Virus record (IMG/VR): IMGVR_UViG_3300036770_005159
Coordinates: 1 to 23,960 of that record
Direction: 5' to 3' (one strand)
DNA: 23,960 nt
From: a virus
Part shown: in pieces, positions 8,314-14,503 of the stretch
Numbering within the stretch: the first letter of the stretch is position 1
How the letters are laid out: each line of letters opens with the position of its first letter
Notes under the pieces: generated by a model
What the model was told of the DNA's origin: nothing
Databases searched by the model: none
The model's input: only the letters and a program-made list of their open reading frames with translations
Program-made: the position numbers and the translations under genes

Positions 8314-8414
8314 CAGGCTCCAACTAGAGAGAAACGACTGCGACGGGGTACTGCCAGCACCTGTCACGACAGAAAACTGAAGGGGGGCGGCGGGCCATCC
8401 CCATCACGAGTCGT

Positions 8415-8675
8415 TCACCAATCCCGTGACCGTGGTTCACGGTTTCCGTTGACCAGCGCCGCACCAGCCCTCGCATTGCAGGAGCGGTGTTCGGGTGCCA
8501 ACGGGGAAGTTGGATCTCCATCTCGGACGTGTCCTGCTTGCCACGGGTCGCTGGGGTTCGCCGCCCCGCCGCATCTCCAGCAGGTTGTCGTGGGATCGGA
8601 GATCGCCGCCTCTCGTACCGCTCTGGCTCGAGCGGGATAGTCGCCTCGATAGTGCTGTCTGTTCTTGGCAGGCAT
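8415..8675 (-). CDS. HNH endonuclease near the terminase genes
   Basis: An 86-aa HNH nuclease. Cys32/Cys35 (CWRC) and Cys66 ('PEHRSCN') with its neighbours make the zinc-binding frame, and 'DPWQAGHV' supplies His49 next to the active site. His63 and Asn67 complete the HNH motif. Small HNH proteins beside terminase are known partners of cos-type packaging in HK97-like phages, where they are needed for cutting by TerL. Here the gene is one step removed, because the methyltransferase lies between it and TerS. The ATG at 8675 is chosen over an upstream in-frame start because GAGGTG lies six bases before it. Packaging is inferred from context. Confidence 0.8.
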   Translation of the reverse strand: MPAKNRQHYRGDYPARARAVREAAISDPTTTCWRCGGAANPSDPWQAGHVRDGDPTSPLAPEHRSCNARAGAALVNGNREPRSRDW

Positions 8676-9035
8676 AGCGATCACCTCGTGCGGTCTGGTG
8701 GGACTGCAGGTTGGTGAGTGGAACTCTGACAACTCGTTGTCTCAGGTCGTCCAATGGACTGCGTGTTCGCGGTCCTATGTCGGGTCGAGGGGGGGTGGGC
8801 CACCGGGGTTGGCGGCTCACTCGGGGTGCTTGGTGGAGCACCGTTTCCGAGGGACATTTGTTCTGGCGGTGAGTGACGTTTGTTTTGTCAGGGTTCCACT
8901 CCGGATTTGATACCGGGCTGGGGGTGGGGGTTCTTTTGGCGGGCCGGGGTGGCCTGCGAATTTTGAACGCCTCGGTGACGCGAAGGAGGACCGCCCGTAG
9001 GCAGTCCTCATCAGTTACCTACGGTAACACATGCG
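8676..9035. other. 360-bp stretch with little clear content
   Basis: Between the HNH start and the next gene lies a G-rich stretch on the plus strand (G-runs near 8787-8815 and 8919-8955). A short 6-bp hairpin sits at 8825-8842, and a palindrome cluster lies at its edge (9014-9039). One doubtful ORF (8817-9011, minus) crosses it. The region may carry the promoter for the packaging and head operon on the minus strand, but no convincing -35/-10 pair was found. Confidence 0.5.
8817..9011 (-). CDS. Doubtful 64-aa ORF, basic and proline-rich
   Basis: A 64-codon ORF in the gap between the zinc-ribbon protein (9036-9491) and the HNH gene. The product would be Arg/Lys/Pro-rich, with a run 'PGPPKEPPPPARYQIRSG', and no recognisable domain. 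Only a weak AGGT precedes its ATG. It fills an otherwise empty stretch on the same strand as its neighbours, which is the main argument for it. The 5' end touches the palindrome at 9014-9028. It could equally be an untranslated leader. Confidence 0.3.
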   Translation of the reverse strand: MRTAYGRSSFASPRRSKFAGHPGPPKEPPPPARYQIRSGTLTKQTSLTARTNVPRKRCSTKHPE

Positions 9036-9039
9036 TTAC
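9014..9039. promoter_or_regulatory. Overlapping GTTAC palindromes
   Basis: GTTACC (9014-9019) and GGTAAC (9023-9028) form a perfect dyad with a 3-base centre. The second arm pairs again with GTTAC at 9035-9039 across six bases. Three half-sites in 26 bp look like a binding site for a dimeric regulator. The site lies at the 3' end of the gene ending at 9036, ahead of the HNH and packaging genes. The protein that binds it is unknown. Confidence 0.4.
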
Positions 9040-9491
9040 TGCGTTGTTGAGGTGTCGCCTGTTTCGGAGCGGTAGCGCACCATCCAACAGCGATCGCAGA
9101 GTCCTGTTTTGTGCCGTCGTCCGTCAGCGATGTTGGTGCAGGTGGCGTCGACTGCTCCGGAGCATCGTGCGGATCGTTTCACGTCGGTTAGGTCTACACG
9201 TTTTGGTCCGGAGTGGAGGATGTCGTCGAGTCGTTTGACGTCTTGGTAAAGACGATCGATGATGCGTTCGGATTCGTTGATGAGGTGCGCGTACTTCTGG
9301 CGGTTGATTGCGGTGCGTCCGGTGGGGTCGTTGATGTTGCCGCCGCCGACACCGTTGCTTTCAGAGCTAGTGGGGTATCCGTCTGGGATGAGGCCGCTGA
9401 TCCATCGATGCCACGTTTCGAACTCTTTGGAGAGATGTTCGAGGTGGCTCCGCGTGTTGCGCAGTTGGAGGGCTGCTCGACGTCTTCTCAT
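9036..9491 (-). CDS. Hypothetical protein with C-terminal zinc ribbon
   Basis: A 151-aa basic protein of unknown function. Residues 1-35 are helical and strongly basic. A Gly/Ser-rich loop lies near 40-60, and a long helix spans about 62-95. The C-terminus has Cys110, Cys118, Cys132 and Cys135 ('CSGAVDATC' and 'CDRC'), a pattern fit for one zinc ion. A very good AAGGAG lies four to five bases before the ATG at 9491. The gene starts in the stop codon of the small repeat-bearing ORF upstream (ATGA). Nucleic-acid binding is a reasonable guess from charge and zinc motif, not more. Confidence 0.65.
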   Translation of the reverse strand: MRRRRAALQLRNTRSHLEHLSKEFETWHRWISGLIPDGYPTSSESNGVGGGNINDPTGRTAINRQKYAHLINESERIIDRLYQDVKRLDDILHSGPKRVDLTDVKRSARCSGAVDATCTNIADGRRHKTGLCDRCWMVRYRSETGDTSTTQ

Positions 9492-9727
9492 CTGTTCTCC
9501 TTGTCTTGAAAGTTGGTGGGTCGTGGGCGGTCTATTTCATAGACCGCCACAACGGACCCCACTGGTCCCCAACTTCTGTTGAGGTGGTCCCCGCCGTTTT
9601 GGCTGGTCAGGTGTGTCTTGTTGAGGTGGTCCCCGGTGGTCCCCACAGCGCTCGGGACCACGTTTTGGGTGGTCCCCAGAGTGGTCCCCAACTTTCTGGG
9701 GGTGTTTTCGCGCCTATTGCGGATCAT
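9488..9727 (-). CDS. 79-aa repeat-bearing ORF over iterons
   Basis: A 79-codon ORF joining the primase-helicase gene (14-base overlap) to the next gene (ATGA overlap). Its middle encodes repeated Gly-Thr-Thr and Gly-Asp-His-Leu-Asn units, because the DNA holds repeated GGGGACC elements. No domain is recognisable. The exact overlaps on both sides argue for translation. The repeats and the perfect hairpin near its end suggest that the DNA itself has a job, so the reading frame may be secondary. The ribosome site of the following gene lies inside its last codons. Confidence 0.45.
   Translation of the reverse strand: MIRNRRENTPRKLGTTLGTTQNVVPSAVGTTGDHLNKTHLTSQNGGDHLNRSWGPVGSVVAVYEIDRPRPTNFQDKENR
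9526..9548. repeat. Perfect 10-bp hairpin beside the iterons
   Basis: GGCGGTCTAT (9526-9535) is the reverse complement of ATAGACCGCC (9539-9548), with a 3-base loop. It lies in the coding end of the 79-aa ORF, 16 bp from the first GGTCCCC repeat. A role in replication initiation or in mRNA control is possible. Nothing like a U-tract follows on either strand. Confidence 0.6.
9564..9689. repeat. Iteron-like GGTCCCC repeats, candidate origin
   Basis: Six direct copies of GGTCCCC start at 9564, 9586, 9628, 9638, 9671 and 9683, with an inverted GGGACCAC copy at 9654-9661. The spacings between starts (22, 42, 10, 33, 12) are close to whole turns of the helix. Longer identities exist: TGTTGAGGTGGTCCCC at 9577 and 9619, and GGTCCCCAACTT at 9564 and 9683. 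The cluster lies directly downstream of the primase-helicase gene. This is what an initiator-binding iteron array would look like, though binding is not shown. Confidence 0.55.
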
Positions 9728-11540
9728 TCATGCTCTCCAGGAGCCGTCTGATGTCGCCGTCGTTGACCTTGCGGGATCGCATCTTCTGTGCGGCAGTTAC
9801 GACGTCGTGTCGGAACGATGGCAGTCCCTTTTCTCGCAGGAACTTTTGGATGCGACGTCGTGACCATTCGAGCGGGATGTTGAGTCGGTCGAATTCGTCA
9901 GCGGCTTTGACGGTGCCAACTGGCCACGAGTCGCCAACTTTTCGGAACCGGACGGGGGTGTCTCCTTCGAGGCCGTCGATGAGGTAGTCCTCTTCTCGGA
10001 TGAAGGTGGCGGATCGTGCGACGACGGCGGAGATGCGGACTCCGTTGTCGGTGCGTGCCAGTTTGAGAACGGCGTCGGGTTTGTCGAGTTTCACCGAGGT
10101 GCCTCGTGGACCTTTGGTGACGTCTTTGCCGGTGTTGTCGCCGGTGACGATGGCGATGCCTTGTTCCTTGAGGGGTTGGACGGTGTAGTGGAAGAAGTGT
10201 CGAAGTGCCGTGCTGTCGTTCTCTTCGCCTTGGAGGCCGCCGTTGAGGCCGTCGATCACCACGATCTGGCATCGGTAGTGGATGGCGGTGGTCACCACTC
10301 TGCGTGCACCTTCGGGGGTGTCCATGAGGGGGACGATGTCGACGGCGTAGAACCGGGTGAGGTCGGTGGCTTCGAAGCCGAGGTCGAAGATGCGTTCTTC
10401 GAGGTCGATGCGTCCCATTTCGCAGTCGAGGTAGAGCACGGTGACTGGTGTTTGGGTTGCTCCGGTGAACGGGTCGATGCCAACGGAGCAGTTGACCGCC
10501 ATGTTCATGATGAAGGTCGTCTTGCCTTGTTTGGCGGGTGCGACGATCGCTGTCCATCGTCCGGGTGAGATCACTCCTGGGACGATGTCGTTGGAAGGTT
10601 CGTGGAGTCGGGAGAAGTCGATGACGTCGAGGATGTAGTCGTCGACGGGTGGGGCGGTTTCTTGGGGAAGCCAGGTGAGGTCGTCTTCGGTGACGAGTTG
10701 GTCGCCGGAGACGATGTAGCGGCCGTCGGCGTGGAAGGGCGGCCAGTTGCCGGTGAACACCTTGACGACGCCTGGTCCGACGTGGCCGACGGTGGCGGAC
10801 ACTCCGTCGGCTTTTCCTGGTCGGGTGACGTAGATGGTGTCGCCTCGTAGTTGTGGGTTGTGTGCGCCGTGTTTGTCGATGAGGACGGTGAGTGCGTCGA
10901 GGTCTTGGTGGCGTCCCAGATTGGTGAGGTGGCGGACGATGCGGTCAAGTCCGGTGACCTGGTGTGTGTCTCCGTTTTCAGGGATGGGGGTGGGGGTCTT
11001 CTTTTCGATCTGATTCCAAAGCTCTTGTGGGGCGTCGGTGACGTCGCTGGTCAGGTCGTCGAAGGTGTGCCAGTCGCCGTGTTCGCTGGTGGTTCCGGGC
11101 ATGATCACGAATCCGTTGTCGGAGCGGATGCAGTCAACTCCGGCGAGGTTGGTGGTGTTGCCGACGGTCTGGTTGTCGAGTTTGCGATACCAGATGTGGA
11201 CGCCACCACTCGGGGTGGTGACGGTGTAGGTGCTCGGGTAGTCGTATTGCTGAAAGAGCGCGAGGTCGTCGGTGCTGTCGATGTCAATGACGACGTAACC
11301 GGCGGTGCCGGGGAGTCCGCCGACGGCCCATGCGCCCGTCCAGGTGGGGGTGGCGAACAGGGTGCGTAGGTCGTCGAGGTTGGTGGTGAAGTCTCTGAAG
11401 CCGTTACGGCACAGGGGTCGCTTGTTGATCTTCTGTTTGTCGGGGTCGTAGGTGAGGCCGCAGGGTCCGACGGGGATGCCGTGGGCGACGTGCTCGAGGG
11501 CGACGGCGAGGGCTTGTTCGCGTGTCAGGTTGCGTGTCAT
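9714..11540 (-). CDS. Primase-polymerase/RepA-like helicase
   Basis: A 608-aa replication protein with two enzymatic domains. The N-terminal 180 residues are an archaeo-eukaryotic primase (prim-pol) domain: catalytic 'VVIDIDS' with Asp86/Asp88, then SGGVHIWYR at 111-119, and 'SDNGFVIMPG' near 140-149. The second part is a RecA/RepA-like ATPase with Walker A 'APAKQGKTT' at 334-342, 'LYLDCEMG' near 369 and Walker B IVVIDG at 426-431. The C-terminal 100 residues are basic and may bind DNA. GGAGG lies five bases before the ATG at 11540. It likely primes and unwinds phage DNA, probably at the repeat cluster just downstream. Confidence 0.93.
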   Translation of the reverse strand: MTRNLTREQALAVALEHVAHGIPVGPCGLTYDPDKQKINKRPLCRNGFRDFTTNLDDLRTLFATPTWTGAWAVGGLPGTAGYVVIDIDSTDDLALFQQYDYPSTYTVTTPSGGVHIWYRKLDNQTVGNTTNLAGVDCIRSDNGFVIMPGTTSEHGDWHTFDDLTSDVTDAPQELWNQIEKKTPTPIPENGDTHQVTGLDRIVRHLTNLGRHQDLDALTVLIDKHGAHNPQLRGDTIYVTRPGKADGVSATVGHVGPGVVKVFTGNWPPFHADGRYIVSGDQLVTEDDLTWLPQETAPPVDDYILDVIDFSRLHEPSNDIVPGVISPGRWTAIVAPAKQGKTTFIMNMAVNCSVGIDPFTGATQTPVTVLYLDCEMGRIDLEERIFDLGFEATDLTRFYAVDIVPLMDTPEGARRVVTTAIHYRCQIVVIDGLNGGLQGEENDSTALRHFFHYTVQPLKEQGIAIVTGDNTGKDVTKGPRGTSVKLDKPDAVLKLARTDNGVRISAVVARSATFIREEDYLIDGLEGDTPVRFRKVGDSWPVGTVKAADEFDRLNIPLEWSRRRIQKFLREKGLPSFRHDVVTAAQKMRSRKVNDGDIRRLLESMNDPQ

Positions 11541-11557
11541 CGGTGCCTCCGTCGGTT

Positions 11558-11830
11558 TCAGGTGCGTGCTTGTTGGCGGCGTTCGTAGGCGATCAGTGCG
11601 TTGGTGACGGCGGGTGGGGTTGGGTCGGGGTGCTGGCGGAGTTGTTGGTAGAGGTCGTCCGCGATGGTGCGCCAGTGGGTTTCGTCGAGGTCGTGGTCGA
11701 CGAGGTGTCGGAGGTACTCGCCGAGGTTCATGCCGTGTTCGCGGGCTTGCTGGTGGGCGGCTTCACGCCACGCTCGGGTGGTCTTGAAGTTCACGAGGCA
11801 CGGCTTGTTGTGTTCGTAGTGGGTGGTCAC
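11558..11830 (-). CDS. Ribbon-helix-helix-like small protein
   Basis: A 90-aa protein. Residues 10-45 fit a ribbon-helix-helix unit: the strand 'CLVNFKTT', helix 'RAWREAAHQQAREHG', then 'NLGEYLRHLVDHDL'. Such proteins bind DNA as dimers and often regulate their own operons. The start is GTG at 11830, which overlaps the stop of the nuclease gene (GTGA) and has GGGAG five bases upstream. An in-frame ATG further upstream would lie deep in that gene and is rejected. It may regulate the replication genes, but there is no direct evidence. Confidence 0.6.
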   Translation of the reverse strand: MTTHYEHNKPCLVNFKTTRAWREAAHQQAREHGMNLGEYLRHLVDHDLDETHWRTIADDLYQQLRQHPDPTPPAVTNALIAYERRQQART

Positions 11831-12159
11831 AGTGTCTCCCGGTAGGTGGTCGCCCATTGGGCGAGGGTTTGGATGGCGATCCACTGGCCGCCTCTGCGAC
11901 GCACGAACAGGACGCCGTGGGTGGTTGCGGCGTTGGCTTGTTGTTGTTCGACGGCGGGGAGGCCTTCTCGGATGGCTCGTAGCACGTCGCTGTAGTTCTT
12001 CGCTTGGCCGGTGCAGTCCGGTAGGCCGTCGAGGTCACCTTCGTCGTCTTGGCGTCCGGCTCCGAGTTTGCGGCGGACGGTGAAGCCGAGAAGGTTGCTG
12101 AGTTGTTTGGCGAGTTCTCGTTCGGCAGCGTCGCCTTTGCGTTTCTGCGGGTTGGTCAT
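11827..12159 (-). CDS. Hjc-like PD-(D/E)XK nuclease
   Basis: A 110-aa protein resembling archaeal-type Holliday junction resolvases and related small nucleases. An early helix carries 'KRKGDAAERELAKQL' with Glu13. This is followed by the strand 'FTVRRKLGAGRQDDEGDLDG' with Asp42/Asp44, then 'GQAKNY' with Gln52 and Lys54. Gln stands where Glu usually is in the (D/E)XK motif, a known variation in some families. The fold is completed by 'THGVLFVRRRGGQW'. The ATG at 12159 overlaps the TGA of the WhiB gene. The longer in-frame extension upstream lies inside the WhiB gene and is rejected. A role in resolving branched DNA is inferred. Confidence 0.75.
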   Translation of the reverse strand: MTNPQKRKGDAAERELAKQLSNLLGFTVRRKLGAGRQDDEGDLDGLPDCTGQAKNYSDVLRAIREGLPAVEQQQANAATTHGVLFVRRRGGQWIAIQTLAQWATTYRETL

Positions 12160-12638
12160 GCGTTGTGTCCTCGTCTTGCCTTCTTGCGTTCTCGGTAGTC
12201 CCGTTGACGTTCCGCTTTCCAGGCTCGGCACTGCTTGCACGGTGCTTCGTTGAGGCGTTCGTGGCGGTGGTAACCGGACGCCGATCCGCACTTCCGGATT
12301 GGCGCACCGTCGGGGCGGTATTCAGAGATCCGTCCGAGAAGGTGGTGGCGTTCCTCCATCGTCAGTCCGCCGTACACGCCGTGGTCCTCAACGTGTGCTG
12401 AGATCGCTAGTCCGTAGTCGCGGCAGAGGTTCGCAACGACGCAGATGTCGCATCGCTTCTTTGCTTCGGCGACTTTGGCGAGGTAGGTGGATTCGGCGAG
12501 TGGACGTCCAAGCGAGTCGAAGCGTGCTGGAACCATCACGTCCACCGGTGTGTGTCGGCATGCACCTTGGTGCTGCCAGCCGCCGGCAGTTTCGAGGTGA
12601 GGGATAGTCCAATCGGTGTGGAGATTTCGTTTCACCAC
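12156..12638 (-). CDS. WhiB-family regulator with extra C-terminal domain
   Basis: A 160-aa WhiB-like protein. Cys27, Cys63, Cys66 and Cys72 give the C...CxxCxxxxxC pattern that holds a [4Fe-4S] cluster, followed by the GVYGG turn at 87-91 that contacts the host sigma factor. WhiB proteins act with the primary sigma factor of Actinobacteria. Unlike short phage copies, it has a tail with Cys117, His124, His126, Cys134 and Cys137 and a very basic end, which looks like a second metal site with DNA binding. Start: GTG 12638, or GTG 12635, which overlaps the stop of the preceding gene. It is likely to redirect host or phage transcription. Confidence 0.9.
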   Translation of the reverse strand: MVKRNLHTDWTIPHLETAGGWQHQGACRHTPVDVMVPARFDSLGRPLAESTYLAKVAEAKKRCDICVVANLCRDYGLAISAHVEDHGVYGGLTMEERHHLLGRISEYRPDGAPIRKCGSASGYHRHERLNEAPCKQCRAWKAERQRDYRERKKARRGHNA

Positions 12639-12868
12639 TCCGGGTCGTTCGTATTGGCGAGAACGATCTGCCAGAACTCTTCGTCGGTGCTGGTGTCGCG
12701 AGATAGCTCTTGGCAGAAGTCGACGAGGATTGCCGAGTAGTAGCGGAGCAGAATTTGTGCATCGAGGGTGCTCGGGTGTGAAAGTCGGCTGACGACTTTA
12801 GCGTCGTTGAGGAGTTCGCTGATCACGTTGATCTGGTGTGAGATGCGGTTCAGGTCGTCTTGGTGCAT
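12632..12868 (-). CDS. Hypothetical 78-aa helical protein
   Basis: A small protein predicted to be almost entirely helical and acidic, ending 'NTNDPEW'. No domain is recognised. The ATG at 12868 has AAAGGA seven bases upstream and overlaps the preceding gene by 19 bases. Its stop overlaps the WhiB start. The tight packing argues that it is a real early gene co-expressed with WhiB. Confidence 0.6.
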   Translation of the reverse strand: MHQDDLNRISHQINVISELLNDAKVVSRLSHPSTLDAQILLRYYSAILVDFCQELSRDTSTDEEFWQIVLANTNDPEW

Positions 12869-13116
12869 GACCCGTTCCTTTCCATCTGGTGAAAGGTGAG
12901 GATGGTGCGGTCGAGGTGCGCGAGCAGGTCGGCGGGGTCGATTTCGTTGAGGCCGTTTCGTGCCTCGATGTAGAGGCTGGCGATGTTCACGGCCTTGAGA
13001 AGTACCTCTCGTTCGTCGCGCATCGCACGAAGCATCTCGAGGGTGCCTTCGTGAGCGACGCGCAGGTCGTCAATGAGGTCTCGGAGGTAGTCCTCCTCGG
13101 CTTTGGTGAGCGGCAT
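12850..13116 (-). CDS. Hypothetical 88-aa coiled-coil protein
   Basis: A small charged protein with two long helices (about residues 3-45 and 60-78) that fit a coiled-coil hairpin. No known domain is recognised. A consensus AGGAGG lies four bases before the ATG at 13116, the best ribosome site in this cluster, and follows directly on the stop of the 49-aa ORF. It is the third small protein upstream of WhiB in the same operon. Confidence 0.6.
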   Translation of the reverse strand: MPLTKAEEDYLRDLIDDLRVAHEGTLEMLRAMRDEREVLLKAVNIASLYIEARNGLNEIDPADLLAHLDRTILTFHQMERNGSCTKTT

Positions 13117-13124
13117 GTGTCCTC

Positions 13125-13274
13125 CTACGGTTTGGGGTGGTCAAGGTGCTTTTCGATCTTGCGGACAAGACGAAAAGCCTCGTGCTGGATGTCGGTGTCG
13201 GCTGTGTTGACGTACCGCAGAACGCGCACAACGGCACGAAGATCACGGATGGTCAGGAATGATGGATTTGGCAT
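13125..13274 (-). CDS. Possible 49-aa protein
   Basis: A 49-codon ORF, too short for most gene finders, on the operon strand. It starts MPNPSFLTIRDLRAVVRVLR and continues as a likely helical basic peptide ending 'DHPKP'. Its TAG is directly followed by the ribosome site of the next gene, and codon use resembles that of the neighbours. No good ribosome site precedes its ATG, which lies only a few bases after the tRNA-like element. It may be real but leaderless or poorly expressed, or chance. Confidence 0.4.
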   Translation of the reverse strand: MPNPSFLTIRDLRAVVRVLRYVNTADTDIQHEAFRLVRKIEKHLDHPKP

Positions 13275-13278
13275 GTAT

Positions 13279-13347
13279 TGGTGCCCGGTGAGGAGTTGAA
13301 CCTCACGACGCCGCCGGGGGGAGGTTGCGTCGACACCGTGTCCGGGC
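13279..13347 (-). ncRNA. tRNA-like element ending in CCA
   Basis: Read on the minus strand, the element opens with GCCCGG and closes with CCGGGC-A-CCA, so a 6-bp acceptor-like stem is followed by a discriminator A and CCA. Before it lies a perfect T-arm: TGAGG, loop TTCAACT, CCTCA. Two further hairpins (GACAC/GTGTC with a 1-base loop, and CGACGC/GCGTCG with a 15-base loop) lie where the D and anticodon arms would be, but there is no normal anticodon loop. It is about 66 nt without CCA, too short for a complete tRNA. It could be a degenerate Leu-like tRNA or a mimic. Confidence 0.4.
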
Positions 13348-13353
13348 GGGACG

Positions 13354-13701
13354 TCAGACGAGGGGGCGTTCTTGGCCCTTGGTGACGTCGATGGTGAACT
13401 TCTTGCCGGTATATCCGTTCGACATCCGGTAGTCGTCGACGTAGGTGATCTTGATCGTGTCGCCGACTTTCGGTGCGAGGGTGACGAGTTGCCGCTTGGC
13501 GTCTGCCTGCGACACGGTGACCACTCGCATGGTGCCGTTCGAACACCGAATTTCGAGTTGTGGGACGGGCTTGTCTGTTCCGGGGAACGTGTACGCCTGA
13601 GCGTTCACGATCACGCCTTCGACCGAGTCGCCTCGGTTCGTGAACTTCACAAACTCGCCGGACAACCCGCCGGTCTCGAAGTCTGACCAATTCACTGTCA
13701 T
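13354..13701 (-). CDS. OB-fold-like protein, possible ssDNA-binding
   Basis: A 115-aa protein of short beta strands: 'GEFVKFTNRGDSVEGVIV', 'QLEIRCSNGTMRVVTVS', 'KVGDTIKITYVDD' and 'GKKFTIDV'. This order fits a small OB-fold. Proteins of this type are common in early regions of actinophages and sit beside replication genes, and single-stranded DNA binding is a plausible role. The ATG at 13701 is chosen because AAGGAGG lies eight bases upstream. An open frame continues upstream to 13908, but it lies on top of another gene and is rejected. Confidence 0.55.
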   Translation of the reverse strand: MTVNWSDFETGGLSGEFVKFTNRGDSVEGVIVNAQAYTFPGTDKPVPQLEIRCSNGTMRVVTVSQADAKRQLVTLAPKVGDTIKITYVDDYRMSNGYTGKKFTIDVTKGQERPLV

Positions 13702-13786
13702 TGTTTCTGCCTCCTTGGTATTGGCATTGTTTGTGTTTCTGCGACGGTTGCCGCAGATCGGGTGCCGACGTTGTCGGCGAGACTGT

Positions 13787-14071
13787 TCAGAACGGGACTC
13801 CGTATTCGGCTTCAACCATGCCGACGATGTCGGCGATGCGATCAAGTTCGTGGTGGGTGTGTTCGCCGACTTCGGCGAACGTGGCGACGCCGTCGGGCCA
13901 CAGGGCACCCAGGGTCTGGGAGGCGCTCGGGTGGTGGGCGATGGCGGTGCGGATGCGGATCACCAGATCGGCTCGGCGTGCCTGCTCGCTGTCGGGGGTG
14001 CGGTCGATCAGGTTTCGCCATCCGAAGACGACGCGAAGAATGCCGGTGGCTTCGTTCATCGTCTCGGCCAT
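13787..14071 (-). CDS. Hypothetical 94-aa protein
   Basis: A helical 94-aa protein, rich in Ala and His in the middle, with no recognised domain. It begins at ATG 14071, which overlaps the TGA of the HTH gene upstream by one base, and has GAGGAG five bases before it. A GTG three bases earlier is an alternative. It belongs to the early minus-strand operon that starts with the HTH gene. Function unknown. Confidence 0.55.
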   Translation of the reverse strand: MAETMNEATGILRVVFGWRNLIDRTPDSEQARRADLVIRIRTAIAHHPSASQTLGALWPDGVATFAEVGEHTHHELDRIADIVGMVEAEYGVPF

Positions 14072-14307
14072 CACGACTCCTCGACCGGGGCGAAGAGGTC
14101 GTCGATGGAGACCCGGAAGTAGCGAGCCAGCGATGGCAGGTAGCCCGAGTCAATCTTTCGTGATCCGGCTCGCCAGCGGGCGACGGTGGCCCGTTCAACG
14201 CCAAGGCCGTGGGCGACCGCTTGGAGTTTCCGGGTGGCGAGCAGGCGGGCGACGTTGGCCCGCAGGTTTTCGGCGTCCTGCTCGATGTGGGGGATCGTGG
14301 ATTTCAT
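14071..14307 (-). CDS. Helix-turn-helix regulator, Cro-like candidate
   Basis: A 78-aa protein with an XRE-type HTH: helices around 'LRANVARLLATRKLQAVAHGLGVERATVARWRAGSRKI', recognition helix 'RATVARWR', then 'LPSLARYFRVSIDDLF'. It is small enough to be Cro- or excision-control-like. It is the first gene of the minus-strand early operon and diverges from the plus-strand regulator at 14504, the arrangement of a lysis-lysogeny switch. ATG 14307 has GAGG five bases upstream; GTG 14313 is an alternative. DNA binding is well supported, the Cro role inferred. Confidence 0.7.
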   Translation of the reverse strand: MKSTIPHIEQDAENLRANVARLLATRKLQAVAHGLGVERATVARWRAGSRKIDSGYLPSLARYFRVSIDDLFAPVEES

Positions 14308-14361
14308 GCTCACCTCTGGTCGCTGACGAATTTCGAGAAGGCGAAAGTAACAGAGGGATGT

Positions 14362-14370
14362 TGTGGATAA
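14362..14370 (-). promoter_or_regulatory. Consensus DnaA box
   Basis: TTATCCACA on the minus strand matches the DnaA-box consensus exactly, between the divergent regulators. It is a single copy, so it may be chance or a site by which host DnaA affects the switch. Confidence 0.35.
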
Positions 14371-14410
14371 CCGGTGCGCTTGTCATTTCACCTGCTCAAC
14401 TTGGTTCCAG

Positions 14411-14489
14411 TTGGCTCGCTTAGTTCCGCCGTATTAGTATTCGGCGCATTAGGCGATACGAGGGGCGCTATTACGCTCTCGGGGCGATA
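14411..14489 (+). promoter_or_regulatory. Plus-strand promoter and GGCGATA repeats
   Basis: A possible promoter for the plus-strand regulator is TTGGCT (14411-14416), an 18-bp gap, then TAGTAT (14435-14440). Downstream, GGCGATA occurs twice (14452-14458 and 14483-14489), 31 bp apart, close to three helical turns. It may form an operator for the regulators on both sides. The AGGAGG for the gene lies at 14489-14494. Confidence 0.4.
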
Positions 14490-14503
14490 GGAGGACATTC
14501 ACG

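Noticed and set aside
8919-8955. G-quadruplex on the plus strand
   Set aside because: Three G-runs are close, but the fourth is about ten bases away, so the motif is weak; kept only as a note on the gap.
9898-10557. 219-codon Arg/His-rich minus-strand frame inside the prim-pol helicase
   Set aside because: Low-complexity alternative frame of a well-supported gene.
13354-13908. Longer version of the OB-fold-like gene starting at 13908
   Set aside because: The first 69 codons overlap another minus-strand gene out of frame; the good ribosome site is before 13701.
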